Below are positions 1 through 11,429 of a DNA stretch of 64,000 nucleotides, in pieces. How positions within the stretch are numbered: the first letter of the stretch is position 1; each line of letters opens with the position of its first letter. This stretch comes from Patiria miniata. Taxonomy: Eukaryota > Echinodermata > Asteroidea > Valvatida > Asterinidae. The stretch lies in NCBI RefSeq assembly GCF_015706575.1, contig NW_024037071.1:10653774-10717773 (forward strand), given 5' to 3'. The notes under the pieces were generated by a model. The model was not told the origin of the DNA. It ran no database searches and worked only from the letters and a program-made list of their open reading frames with translations. The position numbers and the translations under genes are program-made.

Positions 1-2880
1 TTGCTTCCCTCAAGGACCGGGGAGATTTGCCAGATACGACGGAGAGCTAGAGAGAGGAGAAGTCGAGAAGGGGAAGGAAATGATTAGACCGATAGATAGT
101 GTGGGAAGTGATGCACTTTTAACCTGCGTGGTCATGTTCTATAGTATCATGTTGCTACATAATGTTAACTCATAAAATGACACGAATGTAGGTACATACT
201 AGTAGAACCTAGCTATTTACCCTGATATTGGATATTTTGGATGGTGTAGGGGTGTTTCGTTCACATTTTGAGGGGATTTATCATGCTTGTAATATGTGGT
301 TCTTTTTACTGCTGTGTTTTTTCTCTTTTTCATTTTGCTTATATTGTTTTCCCCGAATTAAATACGTTGCATGTGTTTGCCACTGGTGTTTTTTATTTTT
401 TAGTTTAATGTGCAAGTTATATGCATATTTTGATTTTATTTCTATTATTATTATTATAATTTTTTAATTATCTGTTCTTTATTATCTATTTGTTTGTCTC
501 TTTGTCTTTGATTTGCTTGTTTGTATGATATTTCGTCAGTTTGCACGTTTACTGTTTGCTTGTTTGTTGGTCTTAGGTGTAATCGTCATTATTTGTGCAA
601 TTTTACCATATCAATGATTTTTATCTGTACAGGGGTCTGGACAAACACATCGTTAGATGACAGTTTTATACTATTGTTCATCCTTGACAGCCCCTGTTTA
701 TTGGTATCATTTTATATATTTTTTAACTCTTTGTTTAATGTCAAAAGATGTAAAATAAAAATTAAAAAAAATATTCAGATATTGAGAGTCACGCATAACC
801 CTCATTGTGCTTGGACGGACAACCTTCATCTGTTCATGTCAAAGACAGAAAGGTGTGGGGGATTGCAACGGGGCACAAGGAAAGATCTTTTGTGTCCTTA
901 GTCTAGATAAATAACTAAAACAGCACAATAAAAATCTCGCTCTTTATATGTTATGCAATAATCATTGTTTCTGACCCATTTGTGGCATGTTATTTCTGTA
1001 TCTATTCCCGTGTACCTTTAATTGGTCGGCCGTCATCGGCATGTCTTCCTGCATGTCCTTGGGCAAGTCCTAACTATACAAGCCGGCGCAGCAATCTGAC
1101 GGGAACTCATAATGTAATGGCCGATATGCTGCGGCAAGATAACACCCAACGGGGTTTCTTCATTGACACTGCACTCGTGGTCTGTCGCGAGGGTGCAATT
1201 TCATCCTGACAGTTGCCGGAGAGAGCTGGGTTAATTGTGTTTGGACGACGGCATGTGCCAAAACAACCGGTAGGTGATCTCGTCGGTATTTTATGTTGTC
1301 AAGCAAACAGACAGGTACAACATGTATTGCATTGAGGACAGTCAAGGGAGAGAAATGAGGGCGATGGAACGATGCACTATATGAGTATTTCTGGGTCAGT
1401 GAAGGATATTCGGGGAAAGTTTGTTGGTATTAAGAGGATTCAGAATAAATGCAACAACTGTATTGAGTATACAGGATGACGGGGACAATTTGGTACGTCT
1501 TTTGAGTACAGTACTCTCTAAGGTACTATACACGGTGTCGATTTTAAAGAATCTATTTTCTGCTCAATTCCAAAGGAACGATGTATCAGATTTTATACAA
1601 ATATAATGATTTGAAAATCAGTGTGGCAAAGTTGACGAATCACATGTGCTTTCAGAACCGCGTATAGAAACGTAAAGCAGAAAAATAATTGAAGAAAATA
1701 ATTTCTGTACATCTGCAAAAGTGAGCCAATCAAACGAGTTAGATAGATACAAACATTTGATTTTCATTTTTAAATGGATTAGAAGTTTCGTATACATATG
1801 TTTCGTATTTGTATACATGTGTTTAAAAAAAAACTTAAAAAAACCGGTACGTCTACTGCAAGGCGCAGGTTCGCAAACTCTCTCACTTTGACCAAGCGAA
1901 TATTAGGACAGACATGTCAGAATCTGTGTATAAAATTTCATTAGAATTTTAATCGCGTCTCTGTAATATTGACTCATTAAATATTTAAACACATCGAGCA
2001 GTTGTCGTGTACACAATCTCGCTTGTACCGTCACATACTGACATAACATGCAGACTACCGGAAATTCTCTTATACAAGAGGAGGGAACACGAAGTAGGCA
2101 AAACTAGGCCAGTTTCGAGAGGGTTTTTTTCACACTCAACATTGGCAGCTGCAAGTGGGTATGTACTTTTTCTTCGATTTTCGGTATTTTTGTTTCCTGT
2201 GAAGTGCTCAGCAGGCGTTCCGCGATAGTGCTGGGCTCAGGGCTCGAGCCTCAAGAGGCGTCCTCAAGCACATTCCGCGGAACACTCTCTCCTGCAGCTA
2301 TGTTCAATAAACCCGAAAGTGCGCACCACTTTCTCTACCCAACGTGTAGTCCCTGCGCGCTCTGGCTACACGTGACTCACTTAAGAATTATTGATTGATC
2401 CCCTGAGGTATTCAAAGCTGAAAAGCAGTGATCTCATCATACAGTCGCCAAGAGGTTCGATGGGATCTAATCCTTTCTCATTCTTTTTTTATGTGGAGAC
2501 CCAGTTTTTGTTAACGAAGAGTGAAGAGCCACGGAGATGAATGATGAATGATGTTTTGTGGCGGGAAGAAGTTGCTCACTTCAAGTGAGCTCGAAATAGA
2601 GTCAAACACTTCACTCATGTGAGTGCCGCAGAGTGGCCACACATTTCTTATTATAGGTTGGACGAGAGTCCTCGTTTATAAACCGAAGAGTTTTGACGGG
2701 AGTTCTTATCAGGACTTGTCTCCCCAATTTACAACCCCCTGCAACTATTTTTCATAGCAATTTTGAGAGTTTCGGTACGTCTTTATGCAACACCTGCGAT
2801 TTTGTGTTTTGCAAATTTCCGCATAATGTAATAGACAGAAGCTTCAAATTTCTCGGACCATTAGTAATATAGATGCAAAG
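1..2880. other. AT-rich stretch, no gene recognised
   Basis: I see no conserved protein, splice-supported exon or RNA gene here. The open frames are short and low in complexity. The stretch around 2000-2400, with an AATAAA at about 2307 followed by GC-rich sequence, looks faintly like a solo LTR, but I found no matching second copy or clear ends. Confidence 0.4.
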
Positions 2881-2887
2881 AAAATAT

Positions 2888-3190
2888 AATGCGCCTATCA
2901 AATGCCCCCCCCCCCCCCCCCCCGCTGCCCCGGGTCTTATATGTCGGGATTTGGTCACGTTTTTCATGCCCCAGGATGGGGAGTTTGGTCATTCAAGTTA
3001 CATTGTTATCATTGGCGTACTTCAATGGAAAGGCAATCACTAGTGCGTCCCACGTATGCATGTCAGGGATTGTCACTTAAATTTTGCCCGAGGGGTGGGG
3101 ATTTTGTCACTTCAAAAGTGACAATCTCCACGTCTTGGGGGGGGGGGGAGGTCAGACAAGTAAGACATAGACAATTGATAGGCACATACG
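2888..3190. repeat. Possible short inverted-repeat element with C/G tracts
   Basis: Short inverted ends GCGCCTATCAA (left) and TTGATAGGCAC (right) bracket a run of about 18 C near the left end and a run of G near the right end. This layout matches the hAT-like MITEs seen elsewhere in the window. The ends are short and no target duplication was established. Confidence 0.35.
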
Positions 3191-3329
3191 TAAGACATAG
3201 AGACCATGGAACAAAATGTGTACATCAACTTGTCGCAGGGTTCTATAGGGAAAAGTGTAGGAAACTGGCTAGGTAAATTTTAGTCCTATCTTGGTTTTAA
3301 AATGAATCCAGGATTAAACCATATCTTCA

Positions 3330-4015
3330 CCAGTTCACCATCAATGACATATCGCTGGACCAAGTAAACCTACCTCGGCTCCACAATGACCTCCAACGCT
3401 ACTCTCGACCGGAAATCTCTGTTCAGTTTGGAAAAGCTGCGTCTACATTAGTTGAACGGCTCTCTGAGCGAGTATGGAACAACAAACACCCATCTGCACC
3501 AAAGTTCGCAACTATGAAGCCTGTGTGCTTATAGTGTATTGCTTTATGATGCTGAAACCTAGGCTAGCCGATAAACAAAAGACAAGAAGGCAGACTGAGT
3601 GCATTCCAGACAAGATGCCCCCGCTTCGTTCGGGTTCAGGGAGACACCTGAAAGGACAAACTATCAAATGAGGAACTGTTCAAAATAACCAAGTCTCAGT
3701 CATTGTCATTAAAGGCTCAAGTTCATCCGTATCCGCTGGGCAGGTCATGTGACCCATATGGAACCGCTCCGACTCCCCCGCTCCATACTCTATGGAACCC
3801 TTGAACAAGGAGCCCGACCAGTTGGACGTCCCAGGTTGCAATTCAAGGATGTCCTGAAGAGAGACTTGGTAGACTTTCAAATCCCCACCAGGTCATGGCC
3901 ACAGTTGGCTAGCAACCGATCTGGCTAGAGGTCTATGCTGCGCGACGGGATGAGACACGACCACCAACAAAGATTAGGAGACGAAGACGTCCTCGATGGA
4001 CCTGTCTAACTGTGA
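3330..4015 (+). mobile_element. LINE fragment, C-terminal part of a non-LTR reverse transcriptase
   Basis: Conceptual translation over several frames gives phrases typical of the C-terminal third of endonuclease/reverse-transcriptase LINE proteins: TYLGSTMTSNATLD near 3373, then phrases resembling RACVLIVYCFMML and RIRWAGHVTHMEPLRLP, then RPVGRPRLQFKDVLKRDL near 3815-3870 and ATDLARGLCCATG near 3915-3940. Stops and frame changes interrupt it, so it is dead. The order and polarity show a plus-strand, 5'-truncated copy. The clade (RTE-like or related) cannot be set by eye. Confidence 0.75.
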
Positions 4016-4019
4016 CATT

Positions 4020-5630
4020 GTCGCTCGCGACAGACGTCTGCCAACTACTGTACTACTGGGTAAAAATGCCAGTGTCATAAAACCAAAGTTGTATTCGAGT
4101 ACATCAAAAGTTATTCACATGAGTCAATCACAATTCAATCACTAGTACAGCACAAGTAAATTACAGTATCATAACTTGTACCAGGTCACAAGGAACAGAG
4201 GACGAACAATGACAAAGGAATGACTTTATGCCAAAGTTCATTTGAACAGCATGTCCCTTGAATTATGACTGCATCTGCATGACTTGTGAGTAATATGACT
4301 TGATTACTCTTTTAGTATAGCAGCCTGCTATGAACTATGGAGTTTAACTATGGAGTTTTATATAGACTATATTGGCGATCTCCCCGCAAGCACAGCTCGT
4401 AAACAAACCAGCTAAATGAACAGAATGATAGACAACACGGGGGCGGAGATTCCCAAAAGGCATCCCCAGCCGGAATCAAAGTGCACAATTTAAAGTTGCA
4501 CAAATGATTCCTACGTGACGTTGGAAATGTCCTTGCGTACCAATTTGACGCCACGTACGTGACGGAGTCGGTCAACATTTCATCGCAAGCGCAGCCCAGA
4601 GTTGCGCGCGGGTGCGTGGCCGTGGAAGAAGAACGCGGGATCAAATTATCACTCGGGAGACCCATTTACCTGAGGGACGTGCTGTCAATCCAATCGCACA
4701 CAACCACGCACCGAAGCATAACCACGACAATCAAGACAACTTCCTCTTCAAACGACACAAGCGGTGCGCGATGCCTAAAGATCCCATTTCGTACCAAGCA
4801 GCCAAATTGATCTAGATTGTTCCGTTGGGCATTACAGAGAAACGCAATAGGTTTTTGATTGAATAATTCAGTTGCGGCTTGGTGAATTCTCGGTCTACGT
4901 CAACGATAATGTCTCGAGGGTTCTTTTTAAATATTTCAAAAGCAAACGTCCAGAAATTGAGGCTACTTTTTGACGTGCAGATTTTACAGGCCAACAGGGA
5001 ACCGTTAGTGTCAATATCGGAGTGATGGCGCGGTATGTACGGATCGATTTACTCAGAAATAAAGTCTCAAATCTCATCCAAATCAATCAGTTGACCGTAG
5101 CCCGAGCTAGAGTAGAATACTAAGTCATGAAAAGAGCAGTGCCCGAGAAGGTTGTAACAGGTTGTAAAAAAAAAAAGGTTTTCTTCAGGCTTGCGAGCGA
5201 CAGTGCCTAGAGCACATTTTAGGAATCATTGATTTCGTTACAAGAAATGATTAATAATAGCAATAATAATTATTAGTTGATGATTGAAAAAATGTGGTAA
5301 TGAAAGGGTGTTTCAATGCGCATTGTCAGCCTGTCCATTATAGTACAGAGGTCATTGTCAACTAGTCGTGCAACCAGTTGGTATGAATGCCAGGATTCAG
5401 ACTCATACTGACTGCCATCTTCGCTTATGAGACTTAACAATAATCATAACACTTTACATCCTTAGTAATCCTGACAGGGGTTGCAAAACACCAAATTTTA
5501 CTAACCACCCAAATAAAAAGCAATGTCTTTCAAAAACTGGTTTTCATGCCATGTAGGTCTATATTGCTTGCAAAAGGTTCTCCGCACAGAAAATACTAGG
5601 TAAGCGATTTATGTTCTGTTCAGCAGCTCC
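4020..5630. other. No gene recognised
   Basis: Unique-looking sequence with short frames on both strands around 4350-5090. These show no family motif, no supporting splice sites and biased composition. I see nothing else to annotate. Confidence 0.4.
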
Positions 5631-5636
5631 ATGGAA

Positions 5637-5770
5637 TAGGGACCACATTAGCTTAGCGGCGATACTGTCTTCACCTTCAACCTATGGTTCACATCCTGGT
5701 TCACATCCAACGAGGACCACCAAGTGGATTGAGTTTGCCACTCCCTATTAAAAGGTTGGATCATTTGCTT
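5637..5770 (+). repeat. Possible tRNA-derived SINE head
   Basis: TAGCTTAGCGGCGA at about 5650 resembles an RNA polymerase III A box. GGTTCACATCC, present twice at about 5684-5710, resembles a B box. The spacing suits a tRNA-like promoter, and the following sequence around AAGTGGATTGAG looks like a SINE body. No clean cloverleaf or tail is visible, so a chance match is possible. Confidence 0.35.
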
Positions 5771-6659
5771 TTATGTGTATTTTGTGGTCTGTTTGAAGCA
5801 ACACGCCACTCACGATCTTAAGTAGGGTAAACAAAATAAAGTTTCAGCTCAGTGCATGCTATATATGTTGATAAACATGCAGTGAAAATGTTTCACAATT
5901 TTTTTTAGGCCTCGTACGGTTAAGGAATACACTATGGCACACTATTTTGAACCAGCTGCAATGGACTTTACGGGTGCAGACCAGTAAATCGGTTCGAAAT
6001 TGTCTACCCTGGCAAAATCACGATTTGCATGCCCTCAAATTCTTCGGTATTTTAGCATATTGTGGGCCATGAACTTGAGGGTTCGTACAAAATATGGGTG
6101 GAAGCCGTGCACAGGACTGCGAGTTCGTATTTCTGTGAAATGTGGATGATGATTAGGCCCTAAAATGGCTCTATTTTGCACTGGAGCGTAGGCGTCCATT
6201 TTCAAAATGGCGATGGGCTTTGAGACTGCTTTTAGGGGTGATCATCTTTGGATGGAATTTTCTCCCAAAAGTCATCGGTTCCCCCCCCCAAAAAAAAAAT
6301 GAACAGAAAATGAAAGATGATGAAATATTCTTTAATTTGATGTACGTCTTGAACACCTCAGAGAGTTGTGAGTATTTTTCCTGAATTTCTGAAGTGGGGG
6401 CATTTATTATTGGGGTCTGTGGAAACTTATTTACTGGTCTGCGAGGAAGCCGTTTTTTCATTGTGTTCCCTTCATGTACTGCAGAAGTTGTAAACTGTTG
6501 AAGGGATGGTGCCAGACTGCGTTCCAAGCCTCACTTCCATTTTGTGTTTAATGTTGCTTTTAACGTGAAGGTGTGTTTAGTCACAAATTTTAAATTATTC
6601 ATCAGAGTAGACTGGTATTAATTTGTAAATAACTTTCATTTCTATTCGCAAGTTATCAT

Positions 6660-7030
6660 TTTTATCAGTCCTATGTCTTTACTTTGAGCAAAGATTTATG
6701 TCATTAAATCGACGGGTACTTATCTGGGTAGTTGCAAATGATTCTACGTGGCTTTCATCCCACAGTTCTCGCTCAGAATTGTAATAAATCGCCCGTATTT
6801 TCTCCTATACCTATAACACATTTCCTTGCTGACCTTAATTTTACGGTTATGCTTAATTATGTAAGCAATATTAACCATAACTATATAGCAGAACAAAACG
6901 CACTAAAGGTCAGCGTATTTCTGGTGTCAGAATTGATTTTGAGGATCATGGAAAAGTCTCTACCTAAGTGTTTACAGTCTTGTCTGGGCCCAGAATGTCT
7001 GGGCCTAGAATGCGGATCATAAGCTCTGGA
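6660..7030 (+). repeat. Dispersed repeat unit, copy 1
   Basis: The sequence from 'TTTACTTTGAGCAAAG' through 'GATTCTACGTGGCTTTCATC' to the block containing TTAATTTTACGGTTATGC recurs as a diverged copy at 7290-7520. Its left part recurs again at 12165-12240. No protein is encoded and no terminal repeat was found. Confidence 0.6.
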
Positions 7031-7289
7031 ATTCTGTGGCTATGTGAAAGCATTTATGTGTCTTGCCCACTGTCCCGCTTTTGTGAAGTGTGTCAGGGAG
7101 TAGAAGATTCAAGAAATGCATCTATAAGAGCATCTACAGCCAAAACGTGCCAGTATGGCGCCGGGGAAAATCCAGGTTCGGATTCAGCACCCTCGAATCA
7201 TCTTCAATCAACTGTCTGCAAGTTGCCTAAAAATGTTCAGTCGAAAGTCATTTTCTAGGCCTCCTAGGATTTTCAGCTGCTGGCCTAGT

Positions 7290-7530
7290 AATTCCAAATG
7301 ATCCTACGTGTCTTTCATCCCAATCCCATGGTATTCACTCAGAAATGTTATGAATGGTCCGCATTTTTTCCTAAACTCAAACATTCTCCTTCAAAGGATT
7401 GCTGAACTTAATTTTACGGCTATGCTTAATTATGCACGCAAAATTAACCATAGGCCTAACCACAGCAGAAGAACCCTCGGTAAGGGCCAGCGTATTTCAG
7501 GCCCAGCGTATTGAGGCCCAATTTCTTATA
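7290..7530 (+). repeat. Dispersed repeat unit, copy 2
   Basis: Diverged direct copy of 6730-6940: shared blocks are 'ATCCTACGTGTCTTTCATCC', TTAATTTTACGGCTATGCTTAATTATG and GGTAAGGGCCAGCGTATTTC, given here as separate short blocks. The two copies are about 580 bp apart, which suggests either a local duplication or two insertions of the same element. Confidence 0.6.
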
Positions 7531-7566
7531 GCGCTGCTTAACAGTTAGCACAAAAATTGTGCTTAC

Positions 7567-7610
7567 TACAGGGTGGTGCAAAAAGAAGGAAACCCACTTT
7601 TGACACGAAT
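7567..7610 (+). repeat. Fragment resembling a Tc1/mariner-type terminus
   Basis: CAGGGTGGTGCAAAAAGAAG following a TA matches the outer end of the foldback element at 22146-22643 (CAGGGTAGATCAAAAAAAAT). No matching second end was found nearby, so this is a one-ended fragment. The rest of 7610-8690 holds nothing I recognise. Confidence 0.4.
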
Positions 7611-8714
7611 TGTAACCTACATACTTACTTAACTTATTTGAAAACTGTGATTGGTTAATTCAACAACAGCCGCGCGCCGTGTTGCGTAACATAGTAAAGA
7701 GCGCGTGACCACAGCCTTTGTTGCTGTGTAATTTTTATACATACAAAGACTACTACATAGACTAGGCGAAACCGGCCATGGTCTATGATGTAAGCGGATT
7801 TAGTGATAAATTATGCAACTCGATATGACCTCGAGAAACTGACCAATCAGCGGGCGCCTTCTGTACGCGCGTAATGCGAGCTCCCCGTGTAAACATCACG
7901 CCCACGACGAGTATAGCATTTTTGTACAGGCTGTTATATTACAAAACGTGGCATCGAAATTGACCAATCAAAGTCTTAGTCCAGATTTCGGAAAGAAATG
8001 ACGTCACTCATGCTTAGATATATCAGACGTTCTACTGGAGATGGGCTCCGTTAAGAACGGGTGATACTCGGACTAGGCAGCAGCTGCAGGTGTCAGAATG
8101 GATGTTGGGCAGGGATGCTTGGAGACATGCTCCCTCTAAGGATTATGAGTTTACAGTCTTATCAAGAGTAGGATGTCTGAGCCCAGAATGCGGATGAAAT
8201 TATGGGCCCTGTTCTAGGTCTGTACGTGCAGATTGGGGATTCTGAGCGCAAAATAATGCCATAATAAAATAAAATATAAATAAAAAATAAATAATGCAAC
8301 AACCTCGAAGGGGAACATATGGACAATTTCGAGCAGATGTGACTAGTTGTCAGTCACGGTTAGATAAATTTGAACATGGACAACAATGCAGTCCGCATGC
8401 AGTTTGCAAGAAACAAGGTTCTCTAAATCATTCACAATTTAGAGCCAATTTACGCCGACCAGACACCTAAGCCCTCCGATCAAGTCTATCAGCCATCCGC
8501 TAGCGTATTGCCAAATTAACCCGTAAATCTTATTTCGTGAATTATTGAGAAGCTATACAGTTGCTGCCATGTCTGTCTGATCACAATCATTTTAAAGATA
8601 CTTTTTTTCATTGGTCCAATGACCGTTTTCTGATATGCTGAAAATGTTAACATTGGCTTGGCTCTGGCATCTCTCCGAAGGGACATTAGGCATGTTGATT
8701 AAACAGTACCAAAA

Positions 8715-9150
8715 GTACCCAAGGTGAAAAACACAGACTGCAACAAATCCAAAACCGTGCTGCTCCACTCATGCATGCTCTGTTAAATGCACCGTGGATG
8801 CCACTTATATCATCACAAATCTTCACTAGTTACCCATCCAGCAGTGTATACCATTCAAAGTTCTTTGATGGTGTACACGTGCCTACATGGTATTTCTCCT
8901 CCTTACTTGTGTGACTTACTCACTTTCAGGCAGGGCGGGACTAACATCTTGCAATGACAAACTTCTCTCTACTCCTAAAGGTTCCACAATCCCTAAGGAT
9001 AGATCCTTTTCATTAGCTGGCTCCAAAATATGGACCACTATTCCCATCAACATCACGGACGCCCCATCCCTGACCATTATCAAGAAGCTTCTTTTTCAAG
9101 ACATCATAGTCTTTCCTTGTATAGCACTTTGATCTATCTTGTAAAAGCGC
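8715..9150 (+). mobile_element. LINE 3' fragment (CR1/L2-like reverse transcriptase tail)
   Basis: The conceptual translation begins LQQIQNRAAPLM near 8731 and continues, in shifted frames, with phrases typical of the C-terminus of CR1/L2/jockey-group reverse transcriptases: KGSTIPKDRSFSLAGSKIWT near 8974, IPINITDAPSLTIIKKLLFQ near 9043, then the terminal phrase KALYSN-like CGCTTTACAGTAA. Frames change several times. It is a short 5'-truncated dead copy on the plus strand. Confidence 0.75.
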
Positions 9151-10590
9151 TTTACAGTAACCTTTGGGAGACACTTTAGCGTCCTAAGTTATACCTTTGG
9201 GATACATGTGGAATTAGGCTGACATTTCAATGTCTCCCTAATGCCACAACCCTTATTTAGAGGCAAAAGTTAATTGTCGCAAAAAGGCTACATCGATTGC
9301 TGGTGGTCCTATTAGTAAAAAAAATAACGAGATTCGCGGGGATAGGATGAGGCAAAATTGGGCTTAGGGAGCATTAAAGTTGGGGGGAAATGTGTGCACA
9401 AGTCTATGGGGATGTCTCCCTTATATCCAATTATCGGTAATTATTAGTATTATGATTAAAAACAGTCTGTTTCGATTAGTTAGTCAAAACTGCGAAACAA
9501 GATACATCTCGGGAGTAGTGTTCTCCATCGTGTGTAGGTCAGTCATTCCGAGGCCGCATGTTGAACGAACACCACGCCGTCTCTTGGCCGGTGTATTTCC
9601 CCAGTGTGGAAGATACGTCCGCAGTATCGCGCACTTAATCAGGTGACAGATTAAGTTAAAGTCCAAAGAGGGCTCAACGAAAAGAAAATCCCCACTTCGT
9701 ATCGTAATCCAAGATGAACACACACGTACTTCCCTTGCTAATTATGTCTTCTTTTTTTGCAGTCTTTCTTTCTTCTCGATCCAGACAACCCATCCGCAGT
9801 ACCACCAGCTGTTGCTGTGGTGAAAGATTGCGTTCGCCCGTCCAATTACCGACCAAAATAGGCAAATCATCAGGCAGCATATTTGCTCAAAGTTATTTAC
9901 GAATGGTCTGACCCGAGCTCGATTTCTCGTGACTAATACCTACTGGAAATTGCAAACCGGATAGGTTTACGTTGGGGACAGCATGTACGTTATCTGCGAC
10001 ACGCCATCCATATAGCAACAACAAGTCTGCATTACTAAAATACAACGTGACTAACTGACGTCGAGCCGCTTCTAGATGGTGAAAAGTCAAAGTTTTAGAT
10101 TTCACTATGTACTTTTCATGTTTTCGACTTGACACGTGTTCTGGTTAAAAGCTTATGTTTACCAGTCCTCTCGAATTCTGAGTGTGAAGGCACAAGGGGG
10201 TGGAGGAACGGGCCTTGGTGGGGGAGGATCGTCCCAAAAGATCCTCCTTCATTACACCACTGGAACAAGCGGCGGGTCCAGGTGGATTCATTTCAATGCA
10301 AACAACATGAATTGAGTGGCTGCAGTCGGAATTGTTTTACGAAAGTCAAGTGAGCTTCTTTGAGTGTTTGACACCTACTGATCCCCCTATGCAGCATCAA
10401 CTTACTAATTAACTGAAGCAAGCAACAATCACCACAAAAGTAGTTACATACATTTACTCTATATGAGGTAAAATGACAAAATCGAAAAATGCACAATCAA
10501 AGGTAAGGGCAAATGATTGTCGGCCACGGAGAACTAAAAAATGTTTACAGGTAATCAGGGTCCAGCGCAGCAAGGCGAGGATTTCGATTT
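9150..10590. other. No gene recognised
   Basis: Overlapping open frames on both strands lie at 9380-9920, but I cannot match them to any family and both strands are about equally open. A short phrase GTGCACAAGTCTATGGGGA at about 9394 also occurs at 16835, which suggests repeat-derived sequence. Confidence 0.4.
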
Positions 10591-11095
10591 TTTAGAAGGT
10601 GTAGCACCTTACAGACTAACAAAAAATTAAAATTATGGCATAAGCTTTCATAGCTACAGCTGCCTCATCAAATGCAATGATGACAGACAACCCCAGTCAG
10701 AGTTAATATACTGTCTGGGTGAAGAGTTCAATTCAATCAAAGCCTAGTGGTGACTAATTGTACTGTGCATGCTGTGATAAAAAGCCAGAATCCCTATTCA
10801 GTCCTTGTTGATTAGATGTAGTTCATATTTAGGGTGTGAATTATCCTTCGTTCAGTAGCTTCCCCGGCCTATGAAGTCTAGTCTGGAATGCGCACTCCTG
10901 GTTTGAGAACACCTACTTTGAAGTGGTGAAGTGAACCAACCAAGTTCAGATGCTCAGCAACATCGGGCTTCTGCTCATCCCAGTTCATCCCTGTTCATGA
11001 TGTCTGATTTGTAGTTGTTCATCTGTTGCCGTAGTGACTTGCTTGTCTGTCCAACGTAAACAGGAGTGTACGAGTGATGGCATTAGATGACTTGC
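10590..11095 (-). mobile_element. Penelope-like element fragment (GIY-YIG endonuclease end)
   Basis: Read on the minus strand, the segment around 11060-10990 gives TPVYVGQTSKSL followed by MNNYKSDIMN, the pattern of the GIY-YIG endonuclease domain at the C-terminus of Penelope-like retroelements (GIY-like YVG plus a downstream basic helix). Downstream near 10670-10640 lies a phrase resembling the usual 3' flank (GATGAGGCAGCTGTAGC, then AAGCTTATGCC). Only the 3' end is present and it is broken. It is an old fossil copy. Confidence 0.65.
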
Positions 11096-11268
11096 AGTTT
11101 AAGGAATGTTGTATGGAACATTGTTGGGTCGAATTGATATGGGTGTGAGTGTTAATGTTGGGGCAATGAGCTGGCATCTTTGGCTATTGCAGGGTGTTCA
11201 TGGTTGTTGGGGCTGTGAGTGCACTGTTGACAATTAAGGCTGTATAGCTCTGGGGGGGGGGGGGGTCC

Positions 11269-11425
11269 ACCCCGACGTTCCCCAATACTTATGTTCCCCA
11301 ATACCGATGTTCCCCGAACTCGTTAGGGTTAGGGTTAGGGTTAGGGTTATATGGTAAGGATTTCGGAGAACATCGGTATTGGGGAACATCGGTATTGGGC
11401 CGGGAACATAGGTATGCACCCGCTC
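11269..11425 (-). repeat. Dispersed repeat containing (TTAGGG)n-like core, copy 1
   Basis: A near-palindromic unit built from GGGGAACATCGGTATTGG and its complement flanks four to five TTAGGG units at about 11325-11350. A diverged copy lies at 58888-59062 in the opposite orientation, sharing both the outer GGGTGCATACC and the inner CGAAATCCTTACC. The telomere-like run is therefore part of a mobile or dispersed unit. Confidence 0.75.
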
Positions 11426-11429
11426 TGAG

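Noticed and set aside
2007-2460. Possible solo LTR around an AATAAA and GC-rich tail
   Set aside because: No matching copy in the window, no convincing TG..CA borders and no target duplication.
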